From an uncultured Bacteroidales bacterium (GTDB taxonomy: Bacteria; Bacteroidota; Bacteroidia; Bacteroidales; F082): a stretch of 20,724 bases of DNA. This document shows, in pieces, positions 13,622-20,704 of this stretch (position 1 is the first letter of the stretch; each line of letters opens with the position of its first letter). The translations under genes and the position numbers were made by a program. The DNA is taken from positions 1 to 20,724 of the forward strand of contig CALEMB010000140.1 of NCBI GenBank assembly GCA_937902805.1, in the 5' to 3' direction. Under the pieces are notes generated by a model that did no database searches, was not told where the DNA came from, and saw only the letters and a list, made by a program, of their open reading frames with translations.

Positions 13622-15202
13622 TTATTTGATTATCCATTCCTCGATGGTCTTGGTCTCTGTTGAGAATTTCACTCCCACCTTGACCACTTTGCGGCCATCG
13701 GTCAGATATGGATTGGCATAACCGTTTTTCTCTATCTGATCTATGGCCTGTTGGGCAGTGCCATTCACCTTTAGTTCAATAACATAGATGACATCAGGCA
13801 TCTTCACCACCAAGTCAGCACGGCCGCCAGCACAACGCACTTCGGTCTGGACATAGATATTCAACATGTTGAAAATAAGCATCATCGACCATTCGTAGAA
13901 GCCTTCCAGATTGGAAACATTCTCCAACTTCTTCTTGAAGCCATCCACGTATGGCAATCCCGCAAAGAAAGCCTGCATTTCACGCAAAGCCAGGTTGAGG
14001 TCGTTTTTCCTCAGTGCTTGCCAGAATTTCAGGGCAAATCCCGTTTGAACATTATCCCTTCTTAATCCCACATAAACGGGAAGCAATCCTTCAGCAAGCC
14101 CGACACGGACTTCTTGGTTGGGAACACCTAAAGTGTAGATAAACGACTCTTTATCATACGACTTGATGGTCAAATAGCCTGTCTGGTAAAGCAGTGGCAA
14201 CGCCGTATCCATCGCCTCGGTTGGACTGTAGAAATCATATTCTGAGGCTTCCACGCTATCCAACAGGGTGATGTCGGTATGATGAAGCTGCATTTGCTGG
14301 AAAAGGAATGTCGGCGTGCCGCTTTCAAACCAATAGTTACCCAACGACTTGTTCACAAACGCCAGCATTAGGCTATATGGATTATAGACCTTAGTTCCAC
14401 CATCAGAAAACAAATAGCCGTCATATTTGAATCTAAGCCTTTCAATCGTTTCTTCTTTGGAGACATCGAGTTCAGCAGCCATCATTTCGATATCGGTAGA
14501 GAGGACGGTTTCAAGTTCTTGTTCTGTTATTCCACAAATTGCCGAGAATTTGGGGTTTAACGACACATTCGTCATGTTGTTCAATGTCGAGAAAATATTC
14601 ATCTGGCTAAGACGGGTGATGCCTGTCAGGAAGCAGAACTTTATCATCGCCTCACTTGCTTTCAAAGGCTGGTAAAACTCCTGCATCACACGTCGGAAAT
14701 CCGACAGTTTTTCCTCTTCGCTGAGTACATCCAACACGGGCGCATCATACTCGTCGATGATGACAGCCACTTGTTTGCCCGTCTTTTCGTATGCGCGACG
14801 AATTAATCCCGAGAGTAACTCGCCTGGGTTTTGCTCTTTTTCGTTGCTTCCATAGATTTCGACATAGGGGTCGAGCAGCAACAACAGCGCTCGTTTCAAC
14901 TCCGCAGCCGTTTCCCTGCCTTTGGCTACACTAACATCCACATGGATGACCGGGTAACTCTCCCACGCTTTCTCCAATTCCATGATTTTCAAGCCTTCAA
15001 ATAGGTCTTTACGACCTTGGAAATAGGAAACCAAAGTAGTGGTGAGCAGGCTCTTGCCGAACCTGCGAGGACGACTGAAAAAAACATAAGGACTTTCTTT
15101 GGTAATTTTCCATACCAAGTCCGTTTTGTCAACGTAAATGTAGTTGCCCTTCCTTAACCTCTCAAAGGTTTGTATACCGACTGGATATTTCCTTTCTTGC
15201 AT
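13622..15202 (-). CDS. AAA-ATPase-like protein with C-terminal PD-(D/E)XK nuclease domain
   Basis: A 526-residue protein of the AAA-ATPase-like (PF09820-type) family with a PDDEXK_9-like C-terminus, very common in Bacteroidales, often in many copies per genome. It starts MQERKYPVGIQTFERLR and VDKTDLV, typical of the family. The Walker-A-like SRPRRFGKS is at 43-51 and the Walker B VAVIIDEYD at 145-153, followed by the LTGITRLS sensor-like segment. The nuclease core shows GGRADLV (Asp463) and IELK (Glu476, Lys478), then QAIDQI. Length is normal and no frameshift is seen. Biological role is unknown; defence or mobile-element functions have been suggested for relatives. It has its own TATCTTTG promoter box. 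Confidence 0.92.
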   Translation of the reverse strand: MQERKYPVGIQTFERLRKGNYIYVDKTDLVWKITKESPYVFFSRPRRFGKSLLTTTLVSYFQGRKDLFEGLKIMELEKAWESYPVIHVDVSVAKGRETAAELKRALLLLLDPYVEIYGSNEKEQNPGELLSGLIRRAYEKTGKQVAVIIDEYDAPVLDVLSEEEKLSDFRRVMQEFYQPLKASEAMIKFCFLTGITRLSQMNIFSTLNNMTNVSLNPKFSAICGITEQELETVLSTDIEMMAAELDVSKEETIERLRFKYDGYLFSDGGTKVYNPYSLMLAFVNKSLGNYWFESGTPTFLFQQMQLHHTDITLLDSVEASEYDFYSPTEAMDTALPLLYQTGYLTIKSYDKESFIYTLGVPNQEVRVGLAEGLLPVYVGLRRDNVQTGFALKFWQALRKNDLNLALREMQAFFAGLPYVDGFKKKLENVSNLEGFYEWSMMLIFNMLNIYVQTEVRCAGGRADLVVKMPDVIYVIELKVNGTAQQAIDQIEKNGYANPYLTDGRKVVKVGVKFSTETKTIEEWIIK

Positions 15203-15223
15203 GGCGGTAGTTGTTTAATGGCG

Positions 15224-15231
15224 CAAAGATA
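15224..15231 (-). promoter_or_regulatory. −7 box for the AAA-ATPase-like gene
   Basis: TATCTTTG on the minus strand matches TAnnTTTG exactly and lies 21 bases before the ATG at 15202. The −33 region is not clear. Confidence 0.6.
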
Positions 15232-15343
15232 CAAAAGAAAATTCAATGACACCTGATAAGATGAAATTCTTTCCTATGCGGACAATGTTTTTGAAAAACG
15301 GAGAAAAGTAGGTGAAAATATGTAAAGGTGTTGGGGTAAGTTG

Positions 15344-15351
15344 TATCTTTG
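15344..15351 (+). promoter_or_regulatory. −7 box for the lipoprotein stub and gluzincin gene 1
   Basis: TATCTTTG, an exact TAnnTTTG match, lies 5 bases before the GTG at 15357 and about 175 bases before the ATG at 15528. It is the only good promoter box seen upstream of this gene pair. Confidence 0.5.
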
Positions 15352-15356
15352 CGGGC

Positions 15357-15419
15357 GTGAAAATAAGACTTTGGCATATCATTGTTTTGATGGTGCTTGT
15401 GGTTGGATGTAAGCCTCCC
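15357..15419 (+). pseudogene. Lipoprotein signal-peptide stub, in frame with the next gene
   Basis: From the GTG at 15357 the frame reads a basic start (KIRLW), a hydrophobic core (HIIVLMVLVV) and the lipobox VVGC, a complete lipoprotein signal. After about three more residues the coding sequence passes into a GC-rich dispersed element (encoding TTSPRPSPGGEG) and then, without a stop, into the leader and ATG of the gluzincin gene at 15528. It therefore looks like the 5' end of a lost lipoprotein gene cut by an intergenic element. It is unknown whether read-through from 15357 yields a fused protein. Confidence 0.5.
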
Positions 15420-15480
15420 ACGACCTCACCCCGGCCCTCTCCTGGAGGAGAGGGAGATAGCCGGACGCGGGGGATGGGAC
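15420..15480. repeat. GC-rich dispersed element with perfect hairpin
   Basis: CCCTCTCC (15435-15442) and GGAGAGGG (15447-15454) pair perfectly around TGGA, flanked by CACCCCGG and GCGGGGGATGGG. This resembles the widespread non-coding repeat that translates as TSPRPSPGGEG. It sits between the lipoprotein stub and the gluzincin leader. Confidence 0.7.
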
Positions 15481-15501
15481 GGATAGGACAAATAGGATTT
15501 A

Positions 15502-15562
15502 ATAAGACTAATAAAAAACATTGGACAATGAAAACAACAAGAATTTACACCCTGCTTGCGCT
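15502..15562 (+). repeat. Shared leader/signal-peptide block, copy 1
   Basis: From ATAAGACTAATAAAAA through the ATG at 15528 and the codons for MKTTRIYTL, this block is nearly identical to 16836-16897 upstream of and within the second gluzincin gene. Similarity fades after about 11 codons. Confidence 0.85.
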
Positions 15563-16772
15563 GCTGATGATTGCGGGAGGGGTGAAGATGCAGGCACAAG
15601 AGTTTCAGCGTAGAGCCTCGTTGAGAGATCCTCTGTTTTTGGATACCACCTCTGGGGTCTTCCATGAGATTTATGATTTCTGGCAACAATATGAATATGC
15701 ACAGTTTCTGGATTATGGGAAGATAAGCGACCCTGACTATACACCAACAAACTTCGCTTTTTGGGCTGATTTTGAAATAGAAAACTACGGAAATCCCAAT
15801 TCCATCATCCAGAGTAATTTGTTGCCGTTTTACGCATACGAAGAGTATTTCATGGGGGTTGCAAAACGCAATGACACCTTGTATGAACTCCAAACTGCGT
15901 TTTTTGACGACTTCCCAAGCCCAAATCAGTTGTTGGGCATCTTTACCATTCCGCTGATAAGGACAGCCGACGGATTCAAGTTGGTCAATAAACTGACCAT
16001 CAATAAAAACGATTTCTGCAAGAAACAAATCGCATGGATTACCTATTATTATCCATCGACATATCATTTTGATGAACAGGCGGCCAACACTGCCGTGTTG
16101 AGGCTTTCGGCATTCGCCGAAGAGTTTGGTGTCGATGGAATGGAACCTGTGGAGTATTATTTGTTTGAGAACAAGACGGAAATGTTCCATTACTTCGGGA
16201 TAGACGGCAGTTGCTATGATTTCTATTCGGCAGAGACGGTTGTTCCATACGGAAACAGCAAGATAGGCAGGAACAAGATCTGCTACACAAAGGGCGGAGA
16301 AAGCAAGATTCATGAATTTATTCATTTGATACTTAAGAGCGTGTCGAATGGCCAACGCTTTTCCCGGTTTGAAGAAGGAGTTTGCTGCTATTTTGGCGAA
16401 CATATTCTACAGACCAAAGAGTGGCATTTTGACAAGCTGAAGATATTTTTGAATGACAATCCTCAAATCGACCTTTCCGTGGATTTGATTGAGGCTTATG
16501 TGGATGCCGATGGAAAGTACACGCATGACTCAATCCAAAGTGTCATAAATTACAAGAGACCTTATAGTGATGTATATTCGAATTATGGCTATGACATCCA
16601 GATGGTGATTTGCGAGATGCTTTACAAGAAAGGCGGGATGGATTTGGTAAAAAGGATGTTGTTTGAAACGAAAAGGAATGAAGATGAGTATGAGATGATT
16701 GAGACGCTGCTGGGGGTGAAGCGGGATGAAGTGAATGGAGTTATTAGGGATTATTTGAGGGAGAAGTATTGA
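15528..16772 (+). CDS. Secreted gluzincin-like zinc metallopeptidase (HEFIH), paralogue 1
   Basis: A 414-residue protein. The ATG at 15528 is preferred because it gives a clean signal peptide (KTTRIYTLLALLMIAGG, ending MQAQ) and matches the start of the paralogue at 16863. The zinc motif HEFIH is at 262-266, followed 16 residues after its second His by FEEG (Glu283), the usual gluzincin third ligand position. The flanking KIHEFIHLIL and RFEEGVCCYFGE resemble peptidase MA-type proteins. The N-terminal half (FHEIYDFWQQYEYAQFLDYG) is not recognised. It is probably exported to the periplasm or cell surface. The frame is also open upstream to the lipoprotein stub. Sequence identity with paralogue 2 outside the signal peptide and the zinc site is low by eye. 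Confidence 0.75.
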   Translation: MKTTRIYTLLALLMIAGGVKMQAQEFQRRASLRDPLFLDTTSGVFHEIYDFWQQYEYAQFLDYGKISDPDYTPTNFAFWADFEIENYGNPNSIIQSNLLPFYAYEEYFMGVAKRNDTLYELQTAFFDDFPSPNQLLGIFTIPLIRTADGFKLVNKLTINKNDFCKKQIAWITYYYPSTYHFDEQAANTAVLRLSAFAEEFGVDGMEPVEYYLFENKTEMFHYFGIDGSCYDFYSAETVVPYGNSKIGRNKICYTKGGESKIHEFIHLILKSVSNGQRFSRFEEGVCCYFGEHILQTKEWHFDKLKIFLNDNPQIDLSVDLIEAYVDADGKYTHDSIQSVINYKRPYSDVYSNYGYDIQMVICEMLYKKGGMDLVKRMLFETKRNEDEYEMIETLLGVKRDEVNGVIRDYLREKY

Positions 16773-16784
16773 GGGAGAATTTTT

Positions 16785-16823
16785 GTGCTGACGTTATGCG
16801 TGCTAACGTGCTTACGAAGGGGA
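16785..16823. repeat. CGTGCTAA-unit cassette, copy 2
   Basis: GTGCTGA, CGTTATG, CGTGCTAA and CGTGCTTA are followed by CGAAGGGGAC. It begins 12 bases after the first gluzincin stop and leads directly into the AT-rich leader of the second. The palindromic part CGTTA-T-GC-GT-GCTAACG is imperfect by one base. Confidence 0.85.
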
Positions 16824-16835
16824 CTTATAGGACAG

Positions 16836-16897
16836 ATAAGACTAATAAAAACCAATAGAACAATGAAAACAACGAGAATTTACACCCTGTTTGCGCT
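16836..16897 (+). repeat. Shared leader/signal-peptide block, copy 2
   Basis: Nearly identical to 15502-15562: the same ATAAGACTAATAAAAA leader, then the ATG at 16863 and the MKTTRIYTL codons, with only scattered substitutions. The mature coding regions beyond it are much more diverged. Confidence 0.85.
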
Positions 16898-18290
16898 CCT
16901 ATTTATCATTGCAACCACGACAACGGTAGAGGCACAAGAAACACTGACAGGAAAATCATCCGTAGAGCTGAAATTTACAAGATACATTGATGAAGACACC
17001 ACGAAAATCTTCTCATTATACGATTATTGCTGCCATGTGGTACAAAGAGTTACAATAGAGAAACATCTAGGGGACAGCGTGAAATTAGACCTTGAAGTGT
17101 GCAACTTTCACCCAGCACTACTACCATTTTTCTACAACAACATGGAAGTGTATGGGGTTGACAACGGGAACAAAGAGCCTTTGCAATTCGATTTATCTAA
17201 TGTTGGCGTTGCCATTGATAATCAAGGCTATGACACAATAGACATTTCATTCTATTTTAACCCGAATTCACTCATGTTGTACAAATACAAAATGGCATTC
17301 GGTGGAATTACCATGTATCAATCAGGATGGCATTCGATGTTTTTCACAAGTTCCAACATGGAGTTTGATGAAATAAACGTTATTTGCGCAGATGGCATCA
17401 ACATGTTTTTGGAGGGTCCATACGTCCACAAAGACAATCGTTTTACGATGCATAATTTAAATAATCCAACCATTAATGCCTTTCTGATAAATTTGGAGTA
17501 TTACGTTAATGACACTCTTTCTGAAAACCCTGACATCACCGCATTCTTGTTCAAAGGCAATAATGCATGGCAAGATACAATAACCGGAGATTGGCACGAT
17601 TGGGAGCCTGATGAAGAAAGCCATCCAAAAAGTCGCCTGCCATCAAATGTTGCAAGTGTAATCGATAACTTGTCAAGCTTTTTCAACAAGAGAGTTGCAA
17701 GCCTGGAGTATATTGACACCTACACAACCCTTGTAGACAATGATGACGAATCGTGTTGGGGAGCGGCCTACGATATTGATGATGAAAATTGGTTTATCGT
17801 TATGGACACGTCTTTCTGGAACGACTATCAGTGGTGTCATGAAACGGTGCATTGCTTTAACACAAAATTGCCTTGCCGCAACGATTCTTCTTATTATTTC
17901 TTCAACGAATCAATGACGGAGTTCGTTTCGGTTTATTTTGGCACACCAGAGAAAACCAGCATTGATAGTGTTTTTATTAAAAGGATGGAAAAATATGGCA
18001 AACTGCTTGATGGTTTCCCATCCATTTTTCAAGTTGAAAACAACCGGATGGGGATTGACGGCAGCGGTTCATTTTATGTAACTTACGTGAAAACCCCATA
18101 TTGCTTGCATCTTCTTGCAAAAGATGTCGGCGAACATCGTTTTATGGAGATATGCCAAGGGTTTTACAAGCATATCAACAAAATGGAAACATACACATTC
18201 GCTGATTTTGCAGATTACATGCTTAAACATGGCGTGTCGTATGAGCAATGGGAGCAATTTATGACCAATCTGTATTCGAAGGATTTTTGA
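16863..18290 (+). CDS. Secreted gluzincin-like zinc metallopeptidase (HETVH), paralogue 2
   Basis: A 475-residue protein with signal peptide 1-25 (KTTRIYTLFALLFIIATTTTVEA, then Q). HETVH is at 326-330 (WCHETVHCFN) and FFNESMTEFVSVYFG follows, with Glu349 as probable third zinc ligand, the gluzincin arrangement. The N-terminal 250 residues look beta-rich (HPALLPFFYNNMEVYGVD, YDTIDISFYFNPNSLMLYKYKMAF). This could be a distant version of the saddle domain of M1 aminopeptidases, but no GAMEN motif is seen. The start is fixed by the shared leader and by homology to paralogue 1. The gene is visibly more AT-rich than the NRPS and peptidase genes. Possible roles are extracellular proteolysis or envelope processing; substrate unknown. 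Confidence 0.75.
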   Translation: MKTTRIYTLFALLFIIATTTTVEAQETLTGKSSVELKFTRYIDEDTTKIFSLYDYCCHVVQRVTIEKHLGDSVKLDLEVCNFHPALLPFFYNNMEVYGVDNGNKEPLQFDLSNVGVAIDNQGYDTIDISFYFNPNSLMLYKYKMAFGGITMYQSGWHSMFFTSSNMEFDEINVICADGINMFLEGPYVHKDNRFTMHNLNNPTINAFLINLEYYVNDTLSENPDITAFLFKGNNAWQDTITGDWHDWEPDEESHPKSRLPSNVASVIDNLSSFFNKRVASLEYIDTYTTLVDNDDESCWGAAYDIDDENWFIVMDTSFWNDYQWCHETVHCFNTKLPCRNDSSYYFFNESMTEFVSVYFGTPEKTSIDSVFIKRMEKYGKLLDGFPSIFQVENNRMGIDGSGSFYVTYVKTPYCLHLLAKDVGEHRFMEICQGFYKHINKMETYTFADFADYMLKHGVSYEQWEQFMTNLYSKDF

Positions 18291-18329
18291 AGCGGAGAGC
18301 GGAAAATGGATTAAGGAGTGACTTTTTGT

Positions 18330-18378
18330 CGTGCTAACGTTATGCGTGCTAACGTACTTACGTACTTACGAAGGGGAC
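18330..18378. repeat. CGTGCTAA-unit cassette, copy 3
   Basis: CGTGCTAA, CGTTATG, CGTGCTAA, CGTACTTA and CGTACTTA are followed by CGAAGGGGAC, then GATAGGACTAATAAGACTAA before the ATG at 18412. It has one more unit than copy 2, showing that unit number varies. Confidence 0.85.
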
Positions 18379-18411
18379 TGATAGGACTAATAAGACTAAA
18401 AATAAGACACT

Positions 18412-18603
18412 ATGAGAGCGATGAGGATTTGGACTTGGGTTTTGATGGCGGCTGTGATGCTGCTGGCGGGATGCCGACGGAAGAAGGCGGCACAGGCGAA
18501 GGATGCGCCTGCCGAAAGCAGCAGGACGGCGACGGTGGATAGCACGAGGATGGAGATGGAATTGATTGAGTGGGTTGGTGCGGGGGTGGAGTTGGATAGG
18601 TGA
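18412..18603 (+). CDS. Small putative lipoprotein
   Basis: A 63-residue product whose first 21 residues form a lipoprotein signal ending in lipobox LLAGC. The remaining about 40 residues are polar and low-complexity (KKAAQAKDAPAESSRTATVDS). The start at 18412 or the second ATG at 18421 would both give a signal peptide. It follows cassette copy 3 at the same distance as the gluzincin gene follows copy 2. It may be a genuine tiny lipoprotein or the truncated front of a longer one; the frame ends just before the heptad repeat. Confidence 0.5.
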   Translation: MRAMRIWTWVLMAAVMLLAGCRRKKAAQAKDAPAESSRTATVDSTRMEMELIEWVGAGVELDR

Positions 18604-18610
18604 TTTTTTT

Positions 18611-18682
18611 AGTTTAGAGTTTAGAGTTTAGGGTTTAGAGTAGTTGAGAGTTGAGAGTTTAGAGTTGAGAGTTGTTAGTTGG
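18611..18682. repeat. Heptad simple-sequence repeat (AGTTTAG/AGTTGAG)
   Basis: About ten degenerate 7-bp units: first AGTTTAG types, then AGTTGAG types. Bases 18650-18671 are identical to the complement of the NRPS linker segment 9553-9574. Shorter relatives occur at about 12727-12755 and 20532-20550. Confidence 0.9.
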
Positions 18683-18690
18683 AAGCTTTA

Positions 18691-18727
18691 CATTTTTGTC
18701 AAAAAGCGTGATTGTTTGACAAAAATG
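18691..18727. promoter_or_regulatory. Perfect 13-bp inverted repeat, probable AbiEi operator
   Basis: CATTTTTGTCAAA (18691-18703) and TTTGACAAAAATG (18715-18727) are exact complements separated by 11 bases. It ends 3 bases before the −7 box and 23 before the antitoxin ATG, so a bound dimer would cover the promoter. AbiEi antitoxins are known to repress their own operon by binding inverted repeats, which fits. A hairpin in RNA is excluded as the main role because it lies upstream of the expected transcript start. Confidence 0.8.
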
Positions 18728-18730
18728 ATG

Positions 18731-18738
18731 TAATTTTG
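18731..18738 (+). promoter_or_regulatory. −7 box of the AbiE operon
   Basis: TAATTTTG matches TAnnTTTG and lies 12 bases before the ATG at 18751, giving a very short leader. The −33 element would fall inside the spacer or right arm of the inverted repeat. Confidence 0.65.
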
Positions 18739-18750
18739 CGGCGATTTAAT

Positions 18751-19491
18751 ATGACAACGACTGAAACTATATTGAACTATGCCGCCATGCAAGGAGGGGC
18801 TTTCCATCGGAAGGAGCTTCTTCGTGACCTTGCGGGAGAGCAAACCGACAGCAAGGGAAGGATGTTGGATTTGCAGTTAAGCCGTCTCGTCGCTTCTGGA
18901 AAACTCGTTCGTAAAGGCAGAGGTGAATACCAGGTGGCAGAGAACAGCAAGCCCGAGTTCGTGTATCATCCTTCGGAAAGCGAGCGAGACCTTTTCCTGA
19001 AACTGAAAAAGCAGTTCCCCTTCCTTGACTTTTGTATCTGGAGTCCCCAGGTGCTGTCGTCGTTCATGCATCATGTGCCGAACGTCGTCTATACGTTTGT
19101 GGATGTGGAAAAAGATGGCATGGAGCCGGTTTTCCATGCTTTGCAGAACATGGACCTTGACAGGAACGTGCTCCTTGCTCCATCCGCAGAGGAGTGCAAC
19201 CGTTATCTGACTGGTGATGTCATCGTGGTGCGCTTGTTGATAGGCCAGTCGCCCTTGATGGAGGTGGAGGGCTGCATGGTGCCTCGTATTGAGAAGATTC
19301 TTGTGGATGCTGTTGGGGATAACGAGTTGTTTTATACTAGCGGTTCAGAGATCTACTATATTTACCAAGATGTTTTTGAGCGGGTCAATGTCAACAAGAG
19401 CAAGCTAATGCGGTATGCCTCGCGGCGCAACAGAAAAGAACAAATAGAAAGGTTTATTAAAACCGTAGAACATGATCAATCCTCAGAGTAG
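18751..19491 (+). CDS. Type IV toxin-antitoxin system antitoxin, AbiEi-like
   Basis: A 246-residue protein. The ATG at 18751 is chosen because it follows the −7 box; the in-frame TTG at 18712 lies inside the operator. The N-terminal about 70 residues form a winged helix (ILNYAAMQGGAFHRKELLRDL, LQLSRLVASGKLVRKGRGEYQV) as in AbiEi, and the rest is the antitoxin C-terminal domain. In the family the protein represses the operon and counteracts the nucleotidyltransferase toxin without stable binding. It overlaps the toxin gene by 20 bases, implying translational coupling. Confidence 0.85.
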   Translation: MTTTETILNYAAMQGGAFHRKELLRDLAGEQTDSKGRMLDLQLSRLVASGKLVRKGRGEYQVAENSKPEFVYHPSESERDLFLKLKKQFPFLDFCIWSPQVLSSFMHHVPNVVYTFVDVEKDGMEPVFHALQNMDLDRNVLLAPSAEECNRYLTGDVIVVRLLIGQSPLMEVEGCMVPRIEKILVDAVGDNELFYTSGSEIYYIYQDVFERVNVNKSKLMRYASRRNRKEQIERFIKTVEHDQSSE

Positions 19492-20533
19492 AACTGTAGA
19501 ATGGATTACAGAGGCAGCCCAACGCTTGGGTGCTCGCGACATCATCTTGGTGGAGAAGACCATCCGTGCCTTTTCGCTGTTGGAGGCATTGGCCCGTTCG
19601 GGTTGCCCGTTTCTGTTCAAAGGCGGCAGCTCGCTTATGCTTCACCTGAACACCAGCAAGAGACTGTCTATCGACATTGACATCATTTGTCCTCCTGGCA
19701 CCGTGATTGAGAACTACCTTGACCAATATGCGGAAGAATATGGTTTCGGTAAGGTGGAATTGGTTGAGCGCATCTCGCGCACGGACGTTCCCAAACAACA
19801 CGCCAAGTTCTACTATGAAGTGAGCTATCCGAGCAAAGGCGGTCAGGACAAGATCCTGCTCGATGTGCTATTTGAGGAAACACACTATTCGAGGGTTGTC
19901 ACATTGCCGATACAAAGTCCGCTGCTCATCACTGACGAGCCTGCTGTCATGGTCAGCCTTCCGAGTCGCGAGGACTTGTTGGGCGACAAGCTGACGGCCT
20001 TTGCGCCTCATACAACGGGTATTCCGTACTTCAAAGGCGAGAAGAAATGCTCCATGGAGATCATTAAACAAATGTTTGACGTGGCATCCCTTTTCGACCT
20101 CACGGATGACCTGAGCGTCACGCGGGCTACTTTCCAGAAATTTGCCGCCATTGAGTTGGAATACCGTCATTTGGGTTCAGGTGATATTCAACCCGTGCTT
20201 GATGACATCTATCAGACAGCACTATGCGTTTGCATGAGAGGTCAGCAGAATCCGGAAGAATACAAGCTGTTGCAGGATGGCATTGGCCGTATCGGTAGCT
20301 TTGTGCTTGGTAGCAGATATACGCTGGACAACGCCATTGTGAATGCTGCCAAGGTTGCCTATCTTAGTCAACTCATAGTGAAGGGGCAGAATGTAGTCCG
20401 CCATTACAACCCTGACAGGATTGAGGAGATGGCTGGCCAAGTGCTTCAGGAGCCCATGCCAACGAAGCTCAACAAGTTGAAGAAGACGCATCCAGAGGCG
20501 TTTTTCTATTTGAATGAGATACAGGGGATGTGA
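19472..20533 (+). CDS. AbiEii/AbiGii-type nucleotidyltransferase toxin
   Basis: A 353-residue protein with the motifs of the AbiEii toxin family: FKGGSSL (50-55), a KRLSIDIDI strand with Asp68 and Asp70 as metal-binding residues, a third acidic strand KILLDVLFEE (Asp131), and LPSREDLLGDKLTAFAPHTTG (Lys173) as motif IV. Relatives transfer nucleotides to tRNA or other targets and block growth, giving abortive phage resistance. All motif residues are present, so it should be active. It is the second gene of the operon, with the ATG inside the antitoxin gene. Confidence 0.9.
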   Translation: MINPQSRTVEWITEAAQRLGARDIILVEKTIRAFSLLEALARSGCPFLFKGGSSLMLHLNTSKRLSIDIDIICPPGTVIENYLDQYAEEYGFGKVELVERISRTDVPKQHAKFYYEVSYPSKGGQDKILLDVLFEETHYSRVVTLPIQSPLLITDEPAVMVSLPSREDLLGDKLTAFAPHTTGIPYFKGEKKCSMEIIKQMFDVASLFDLTDDLSVTRATFQKFAAIELEYRHLGSGDIQPVLDDIYQTALCVCMRGQQNPEEYKLLQDGIGRIGSFVLGSRYTLDNAIVNAAKVAYLSQLIVKGQNVVRHYNPDRIEEMAGQVLQEPMPTKLNKLKKTHPEAFFYLNEIQGM

Positions 20534-20559
20534 GTTGGGAGTTTTTAGTTGTTTGGTTT

Positions 20560-20590
20560 CGTTATGCGTGCATACGTGCTTACGAAGCGG
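20560..20590. repeat. CGTGCTAA-unit cassette, copy 4
   Basis: CGTTATG, CGTGCATA and CGTGCTTA are followed by CGAAGCGGG and an AT-rich leader (TTTTAATACTAATG). As with copies 2 and 3 it stands directly before a signal-peptide coding start, here 20603. Confidence 0.8.
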
Positions 20591-20602
20591 GTTTTAATAC
20601 TA

Positions 20603-20704
20603 ATGAAAATGAGGAAACTTATATATGTGGTTTTGATGATGGTGGTGGTGGGGTGTACTCCCCCTGGCCCCCTCTCAGACCTTAGGCCACAACTCTCTTG
20701 CTGA
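20603..20704 (+). pseudogene. Lipoprotein signal-peptide stub
   Basis: The frame from the ATG at 20603 encodes a basic start (MKMRK), a hydrophobic core (LIYVVLMMVVV) and lipobox VVGC. It then runs at once into a GC-rich element (PPGPLSDL) and stops after 33 residues. It parallels the stub at 15357 in layout: signal, Cys, short Pro-containing stretch, GC-rich element. It could be a degraded lipoprotein gene or a real micro-lipoprotein. Confidence 0.5.
20656..20695. repeat. GC-rich intergenic element at right edge
   Basis: ACTCCCCCTGGCCCCCTCTC, then CAGACCTTAGGCCACAACTC, shares words with the elements at 12757-12782 (ACTCCCCCTGACCCCCTC) and 13515-13560 (CCCCCTGG, GGCCACA). It lies inside the frame of the lipoprotein stub. 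Confidence 0.6.

Noticed and set aside
15312..15527. Using the upstream ATG at 15312 as start of the gluzincin gene
   Set aside because: 15312 lies upstream of the −7 box at 15344, and the frame crosses a non-coding GC-rich hairpin; the ATG at 15528 matches the paralogue's start and signal peptide.
18318..18542. 74-codon frame from GTG at 18318
   Set aside because: It is a translation of the intergenic cassette and then of the small lipoprotein gene in the wrong frame.
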